A stretch of 8,053 nucleotides of DNA. It comes from Promethearchaeota archaeon. GTDB lineage: Archaea; Asgardarchaeota; Lokiarchaeia; Sigynarchaeales; MK-D1. Under the pieces are notes generated by a model. It saw only the letters and a list, made by a program, of their open reading frames with translations. It did not search any database and was not told the DNA's origin. The position numbers and the translations under genes were made by a program. The stretch covers positions 1 through 8,053 of the forward strand of contig JAEOUK010000364.1 of assembly GCA_016839385.1 (NCBI GenBank), written 5' to 3'. Of this stretch, positions 4,232 through 8,053 are shown piece by piece. Position 1 is the first letter of the stretch, and each line of letters starts with the position of its first letter.

Positions 4232-5893
4232 TTATTTTGTAAATGTCCAACTTTGTGGATATAATCCATCAGGTCCTGTCAATAAATCTCCATTAGGATA
4301 ATGGGCACTAATTGTGCATGTGTCTCCATTATTTGTTATTTCTAATTTCATATAATGAAGTGTTTGTTCTCCATATTGATAACCATATAATTCATTATCG
4401 TTTGAATAGGATTCTTCTTCTGGTAAATGGTAATATAATTCGCCATCTTCGTATATTCTGTGAGTTTGTGACTCTACATATTTGCTCGCATTCCAATGAT
4501 TTCTTGTAATTGTAACATACTGATACTCCGCAGCACTAACATAATAGAAATAACGATTATCAACCATAGTTCCAAGAGTAAGAACTCCATAATCTACTTC
4601 CAGATGAGCCCCACCTCCTCCAGAACACCAATAATGAGTTTCATTTCCGGATGGTACATCTGATGCGTTATACAGTAACCCACTTGAACCATATGTATAG
4701 TTCCAATGTTCGTAATGATGATCGTGACCAAAAAAGATTCCATCTATGTTATATTTATCTGCTAGAGGTACCATCCAGGATTGCAAATCCCAATTTTGAC
4801 CTGAAGTCCCTGTAGTTAAGATAGTATGATGAAAACTGATAAAGATCCATTTCTGCCCCCTAGTCTTTGCATCTATTATATCTTGTTCTACCCATTCTTT
4901 TTGAGTTGATGTCATTTGAGAGTTTCCAGCATCAAAATTATCAATACTAATAAAATGAGCATTAGAATAGTCGAATGAATAATATAATCCTTGATCTGAC
5001 ACATAATCATAAGGGAATAGCATTCTAGTATTTACATCTCCTCCTCCTGCGTAGTCATGATTTCCTACAGCCAATTGAAATGGAGAATTTGCTGCGTATA
5101 AAGGAAAATTTTTCATAGTGAAATGCCATATCTGAGGTAAATCTCCACTTGATGCTAGGTCTCCTAATTGAATTACAAAATCAGGTTTTTCCGCAACTAT
5201 TCCTTGTGCAACCATCGCTCCTGTACGTAAAGTGTCGATCCAAGTTGGTTGCATATCACCAACTAAAATGACTTTAAAGTCTTTATTGGTTGATGGTGCT
5301 GTAGTGAAAGAGAAAATGTCCGATTCATGTTCTGCAGCAAAGTTTCTATTGATTTTATAATAATATGTCATATTCGGAGTCAAATTCGTAAGATAAAAAT
5401 GATGAAGATGACCACGTGATTCCTCAGAACTTAATTTCACAAGATCTTCGGGGGAGCTACCAAAAAGAATTTCTGTCTTAGTTGTAGTTCTAGTTAGCCA
5501 TGAAATAGTCATTTCAGTTTGGGGATTTGCTCCAAAAGTTAGATATGGTCCATCATTCCAATAATACATTTCATTCACATGTAAAATAGGTCCGAGAGCC
5601 AATCCTCCATATTCTCCAATCGGCATCACTATCATTAATATTATACCAAATGTAAAAAGAATCCTTTTCGGTTTATTAAGTTTCGAAGAGATGTTTTTAA
5701 GAATGTAAATTCCAAAATATGTGAAACTACCTCCAATTCCAATCCATATGATAGAGAAAAGTGCTATAATCAAAGGATAAACAATTCGTATCCTTGTAAG
5801 TAATGTGAAATATACAAAACTAGAGAAAAAAATGAAAGAAATCAGAAATGAAAAAGAAATTCTAATAATATTACGTGTTTTCTGGGATAGCAT
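4232..5893 (-). CDS. Membrane-anchored purple-acid-phosphatase-like metallophosphoesterase
   Basis: This 553-residue protein starts with three hydrophobic segments (about 12-32, 38-65 and 78-105). Positive charges at the N-terminus and in the loop at 66-78 predict N-inside topology, with the rest outside the cell. A fibronectin-III-like domain typical of purple acid phosphatases follows (about 115-200, with L-T-P-N-M-T-Y-Y-Y-K at 171-180). The dinuclear-metal domain shows G-D-M-Q (D213), G-D-L (D245), G-N-H-D (277-280), F-H-H (354-356) and G-H-D-H (389-392), the five metallophosphoesterase motifs in order. The G-D-x-x-Y tyrosine of true purple acid phosphatases is replaced by S248. Six N-x-S/T sequons (N170, N174, N398, N409, N417, N468) in the outer part suit an archaeal surface glycoprotein. 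A beta-rich C-terminal region (about 465-553) is unassigned. It probably hydrolyses extracellular phosphoesters; substrate unknown. It begins 24 nt after the acyl-CoA dehydrogenase stop, so co-transcription is possible. Confidence 0.88.
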   Translation of the reverse strand: MLSQKTRNIIRISFSFLISFIFFSSFVYFTLLTRIRIVYPLIIALFSIIWIGIGGSFTYFGIYILKNISSKLNKPKRILFTFGIILMIVMPIGEYGGLALGPILHVNEMYYWNDGPYLTFGANPQTEMTISWLTRTTTKTEILFGSSPEDLVKLSSEESRGHLHHFYLTNLTPNMTYYYKINRNFAAEHESDIFSFTTAPSTNKDFKVILVGDMQPTWIDTLRTGAMVAQGIVAEKPDFVIQLGDLASSGDLPQIWHFTMKNFPLYAANSPFQLAVGNHDYAGGGDVNTRMLFPYDYVSDQGLYYSFDYSNAHFISIDNFDAGNSQMTSTQKEWVEQDIIDAKTRGQKWIFISFHHTILTTGTSGQNWDLQSWMVPLADKYNIDGIFFGHDHHYEHWNYTYGSSGLLYNASDVPSGNETHYWCSGGGGAHLEVDYGVLTLGTMVDNRYFYYVSAAEYQYVTITRNHWNASKYVESQTHRIYEDGELYYHLPEEESYSNDNELYGYQYGEQTLHYMKLEITNNGDTCTISAHYPNGDLLTGPDGLYPQSWTFTK

Positions 5894-5917
5894 TGGATGT
5901 CTAATTCACTTCTATAA

Positions 5918-7114
5918 CTATTTCTTTTTATTTTCTTTGAATATTTCTCTTTGAACTAGGTATCTCAAAATTTCTGAAGTACCTCCACCAATTTCCATCA
6001 ATTTTGCATCTCGGTAGTATCTTTCAACCTTGTTCTCTTTTTCATAACCTCTACCACCCAGAATTTGAATTGCGCGGTCACACACATCCACCGCCATTTT
6101 TGTAGCAAATATTTTTGCCATAGCAGCTTCCTTGCTTATCGATAATCCTTTATCATAACGTCTAGCTGAGTTCAGAGTTAATAATCGTGCAGCTTCAAAC
6201 TCTGTTGCCATATCCGCAATTTTAAAATTGACTCCCTCGAAGTAACGAATAGGTTTATCAAATTGAACACGTTCTATCGAATGTTTGATTGCTCGTTCTA
6301 ACGCAGGTCTAGCATAACCAAGAGCCTCAGCTGCAATTGCTACTCGTTCTGAGTCTAATTCATCCATACAAATTGCGAATCCATCCCCTATATTGCCCAG
6401 AATATTCTCTTTCGGTATGATTATGTTATCAAACATCAACTCTGAAACTCTTGCACCATTCATTCCCATTAAATCAAAATCTTTTACTACATTAAAACAT
6501 TGCATAGTATTTTCGACAATGAATGCGGACATACCTGTTTTAGGATGAACAGCGGAATCTGTAATAGCAAATACGCACAAATAATCTGCTTGGCTTCCAT
6601 TTGTTATATACTTTTTATGCCCATTTAATGTCCAAGTACCATCATCATTGGATTCAGCATGCGTTTCCATACCTGCCACATCTGATCCAACATTTGGTTC
6701 GGTGATGCCTAACGCGCCGATTTTTTCACCTGAAAGAATGGGTTTCAAATATTTTTCCTTCTGTGCATTAGTTCCAAAACGGGAAATTGGCTTTCCATAT
6801 AGGGTAGCTGATGCCATTCTTGCCATATCCAATCCTGCGACAACTGCAGAAATCTCTTCGGCAACGATAGTTTCATATACTAAACCCTTTCCTGCATATT
6901 TTCCAATTCCGATCTCTTTTGGATGGTGTACTGACATCAAACCTGCTTTTCCAATTTCCCGGATAATTTCTTTCGAATAAATATTCTCTTTTTGAATATT
7001 GTCCTCTTGAGGTACTATTACCTCTAAACAAAACTTCCTCACGTAATCACGGAATTCTCGTTCTTCTTCCGTATACATTAAAAATTCGTCTGTTCCCATT
7101 GTTTCTTTGACCAC
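5918..7114 (-). CDS. Acyl-CoA dehydrogenase (FAD-dependent)
   Basis: This 398-residue protein has the full length of a soluble acyl-CoA dehydrogenase: N-terminal helical domain (about 12-130), beta domain with the flavin-binding signature G-A-L-G-I-T-E-P-N-V-G-S-D (133-145), and C-terminal helical domain (about 240-390) with the second signature around Q-I-L-G-G-R-G-Y (350-357). It should oxidise an acyl-CoA to the 2,3-enoyl-CoA and pass electrons to an electron-transfer flavoprotein not encoded here. The catalytic glutamate of the medium- and short-chain enzymes (Y-E-G-T) is absent: the sequence is I-G-G-G-T-S (375-380). A glutamate in D-S-E-R (E256) matches the base position of isovaleryl- and long-chain enzymes. 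The open frame begins with GTG at 7114; ATG at 7099 (M6) is an equally acceptable start that still leaves the whole first helix. No Shine-Dalgarno is visible. It follows the nitroreductase gene by 47 nt containing a probable promoter. Confidence 0.95.
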   Translation of the reverse strand: MVKETMGTDEFLMYTEEEREFRDYVRKFCLEVIVPQEDNIQKENIYSKEIIREIGKAGLMSVHHPKEIGIGKYAGKGLVYETIVAEEISAVVAGLDMARMASATLYGKPISRFGTNAQKEKYLKPILSGEKIGALGITEPNVGSDVAGMETHAESNDDGTWTLNGHKKYITNGSQADYLCVFAITDSAVHPKTGMSAFIVENTMQCFNVVKDFDLMGMNGARVSELMFDNIIIPKENILGNIGDGFAICMDELDSERVAIAAEALGYARPALERAIKHSIERVQFDKPIRYFEGVNFKIADMATEFEAARLLTLNSARRYDKGLSISKEAAMAKIFATKMAVDVCDRAIQILGGRGYEKENKVERYYRDAKLMEIGGGTSEILRYLVQREIFKENKKK

Positions 7115-7143
7115 ATGAAATTGATATGGTGAGTTAGCTAAGA

Positions 7144-7154
7144 GGATATAAAAA
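7144..7154 (-). promoter_or_regulatory. Probable TATA box for the acyl-CoA dehydrogenase gene
   Basis: The minus strand reads TTTTTATATCC in the 47-nt gap after the nitroreductase stop. Its centre is about 35 nt before the GTG at 7114 and 50 nt before the ATG at 7099, placing the transcription start near 7123 with a leader of about 9 or 24 nt. This close match to an archaeal TATA box suggests that the dehydrogenase can be transcribed apart from the nitroreductase. The same T5 run could help terminate nitroreductase transcripts. Confidence 0.5.
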
Positions 7155-7161
7155 GTTTAAT

Positions 7162-7905
7162 TTAAAGAAAACCAAGCTGTTTTAAAATTTCCGACATTTG
7201 CTTGCCTTTTTCAGTTCCATAACGATTTTGACTCCATTTCACATAAAACCAGTCAAGATAATGAGGAAATTCGTGATTATAATTAAGACCAAGATGTCGT
7301 TCTGGATCGTCATATTCCTTGATTAAAGTTTCAATATCATCATTACTTAATTTTTGATATGAGCCATAATGAATTATTCCAGGTCCACAAAGTCGCCCTT
7401 TTTTGAAATCAGGCTCTTCTTTCCTGTAACCTAAACATAAGCTTATCAACGGGAAGCAATGTTTTTCGGGTAGGGCAAATTCTTTTTGGATTTGTTCGAA
7501 AGGTATTCTGTGAAGAACATTGGTCAACAATGAGTCAATACCTAATGATTTTGCTGCAATAACCGCAGTCTGAGCTACCAAAATGGTATCTGTTGAACCA
7601 GTTATAAATCCAAACATGTTATAATAATCATATTTGTAATTTAGATGATTCGCACAAGTAATTAATCGATTATAATCTACACAGAAAATTAGAGCTTTAT
7701 TTCCTCCATAGAAATATTTGGCTAATTTTTCTTTATCAGTTACAACTATTATGGAATAATTTTGGCGAGCAGAAGCATTCGCTGCCTTTACTGCGGAATT
7801 TATAATTGCATTCAAATTTTCAGATGTAATTTCAGAAGGAGAAAAATTTCGAATAGATTGCATTGAACTAATGACATCCAAAGTAGGATTATTTTCAGTT
7901 GACAT
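7162..7905 (-). CDS. Nitroreductase family (FMN-dependent) protein
   Basis: This 247-residue protein carries the nitroreductase fold signatures: S-I-R-N-F-S (17-22), whose arginine contacts the FMN phosphate, A-A-N-A-S-A-R-Q-N-Y (41-50) in place of the common A-P-S-x-x-N-x-Q-P-W, the helix L-V-A-Q-T-A-V-I-A-A-K-S-L-G-I-D (109-124), and C-L-G-Y-R-K-E-E-P (157-165) near the end of the core. Family members are usually dimeric flavoenzymes that use NAD(P)H to reduce nitro compounds, quinones, enones or flavins; the physiological substrate cannot be told. Beyond the K-K-G-R-L segment (168-172) it has an aromatic-rich tail of about 60 residues (about 188-247) with Y-N-H-E-F-P-H-Y-L-D-W-F-Y (209-221), which I do not recognise. 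No iron-sulphur or ferredoxin domain is fused. The ATG at 7905 fits the N-terminal helix and sits 27 nt from a TATA-like box. It is the first gene of a minus-strand series with the acyl-CoA dehydrogenase and phosphoesterase. Confidence 0.85.
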   Translation of the reverse strand: MSTENNPTLDVISSMQSIRNFSPSEITSENLNAIINSAVKAANASARQNYSIIVVTDKEKLAKYFYGGNKALIFCVDYNRLITCANHLNYKYDYYNMFGFITGSTDTILVAQTAVIAAKSLGIDSLLTNVLHRIPFEQIQKEFALPEKHCFPLISLCLGYRKEEPDFKKGRLCGPGIIHYGSYQKLSNDDIETLIKEYDDPERHLGLNYNHEFPHYLDWFYVKWSQNRYGTEKGKQMSEILKQLGFL

Positions 7906-7926
7906 ACCACAGATTTAATCAAACTT

Positions 7927-7936
7927 CTTTAAAAAG
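7927..7936 (-). promoter_or_regulatory. Probable TATA box for the nitroreductase gene (leaderless distance)
   Basis: The minus strand reads CTTTTTAAAG, with its centre 27 nt upstream of the ATG at 7905. That spacing puts the expected transcription start on or next to the A of the start codon, so the mRNA is probably leaderless, in line with the lack of a Shine-Dalgarno. Inference from sequence and spacing only. Confidence 0.45.
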
Positions 7937-7983
7937 ATATTTTGTCAGTATAATTAAGGAAAATAATAACTAGGAAAATCTCT

Positions 7984-8003
7984 TCTTATAAAAAAATATA
8001 AGA
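7984..8003. repeat. Seven-bp inverted repeat upstream of the nitroreductase gene
   Basis: TCTTATA, six A's, then TATAAGA form a perfect 7-bp inverted repeat with a 6-nt loop, 79-98 nt upstream of the nitroreductase ATG. It could be a regulator site, or part of a terminator for a gene beyond the right edge. It is A/T-rich and may be coincidental. The rest of 7906-8053 holds no gene that I can support. Confidence 0.3.
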
Positions 8004-8053
8004 CTAATACGCAAATGCTGAACTTGATACCTATTTCTTCATTAATCGCTTAA

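Noticed and set aside
6648..6980. A 110-codon plus-strand frame opposite the acyl-CoA dehydrogenase gene.
   Set aside because: It lies antisense to a clearly real enzyme-coding sequence, has no recognisable domain or start signal, and such antisense frames are common opposite conserved genes.
3441..7114. An operon for beta-oxidation formed by the enoyl-CoA hydratase and acyl-CoA dehydrogenase genes.
   Set aside because: The genes are on opposite strands and separated by the phosphoesterase gene, and no thiolase, hydroxyacyl-CoA dehydrogenase or ETF gene is nearby; they may share a pathway but not a transcript.
1..8053. CRISPR array, insertion sequence, toxin-antitoxin, defence island, tRNA or riboswitch.
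   Set aside because: No regularly spaced repeats, transposase, terminal inverted repeats, cloverleaf or known aptamer pattern was seen on either strand.

Overview
The window is AT-rich (roughly one third G+C by eye), densely packed with genes and most likely archaeal. It encodes a TATA-box-binding protein (TBP), several genes have A/T-rich TATA-like boxes upstream, and two of those boxes sit at the distance expected for leaderless or near-leaderless mRNAs. A Ras/Rab-type small GTPase beside an archaeal TBP with several eukaryote-like residues, together with CoA-dependent lipid-type enzymes, points to an Asgard (Promethearchaeota) archaeon. That assignment is an inference from gene content; no rRNA or tRNA gene is present to confirm it.

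Layout from left to right: (i) the N-terminal 117 codons of a sugar-1-phosphate nucleotidylyltransferase on the minus strand, cut by the left edge; (ii) a divergently placed small GTPase on the plus strand; (iii) converging on it with an 11-nt gap, a polytopic membrane protein of the HGSNAT/DUF418-like acyltransferase group on the minus strand; (iv) TBP on the minus strand, followed by a T-rich terminator; (v) a 238-nt divergent promoter region carrying three TTTATAAA boxes; (vi) an enoyl-CoA hydratase-family gene on the plus strand; (vii) converging on it with an 8-nt gap, a minus-strand series of nitroreductase, acyl-CoA dehydrogenase and a membrane-anchored purple-acid-phosphatase-like metallophosphoesterase; (viii) about 150 nt of A/T-rich sequence at the right edge with no gene.

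Functionally this looks like a housekeeping neighbourhood, not a defence island or mobile element. The enoyl-CoA hydratase and the acyl-CoA dehydrogenase catalyse consecutive types of step in acyl-CoA beta-oxidation, but they lie on opposite strands in separate transcription units, and neither thiolase, hydroxyacyl-CoA dehydrogenase nor ETF is in the window. The nucleotidyltransferase, the membrane acyltransferase and the extracellular phosphoesterase could all act on cell-surface glycans or phosphoesters, but nothing in the sequence ties them together.

I found no clear candidate for a wholly new multi-gene system, and no CRISPR array, insertion sequence, tRNA or riboswitch. The observations most worth following are the cluster of identical palindromic TATA boxes in front of the TBP gene (possible autoregulation), the apparently relocated catalytic base in the acyl-CoA dehydrogenase, the loss of the purple-acid-phosphatase tyrosine in the phosphoesterase, the mixed Rab/Arf character of the GTPase with no visible lipid-anchor site, and the phenylalanine-studded acidic tail of TBP.
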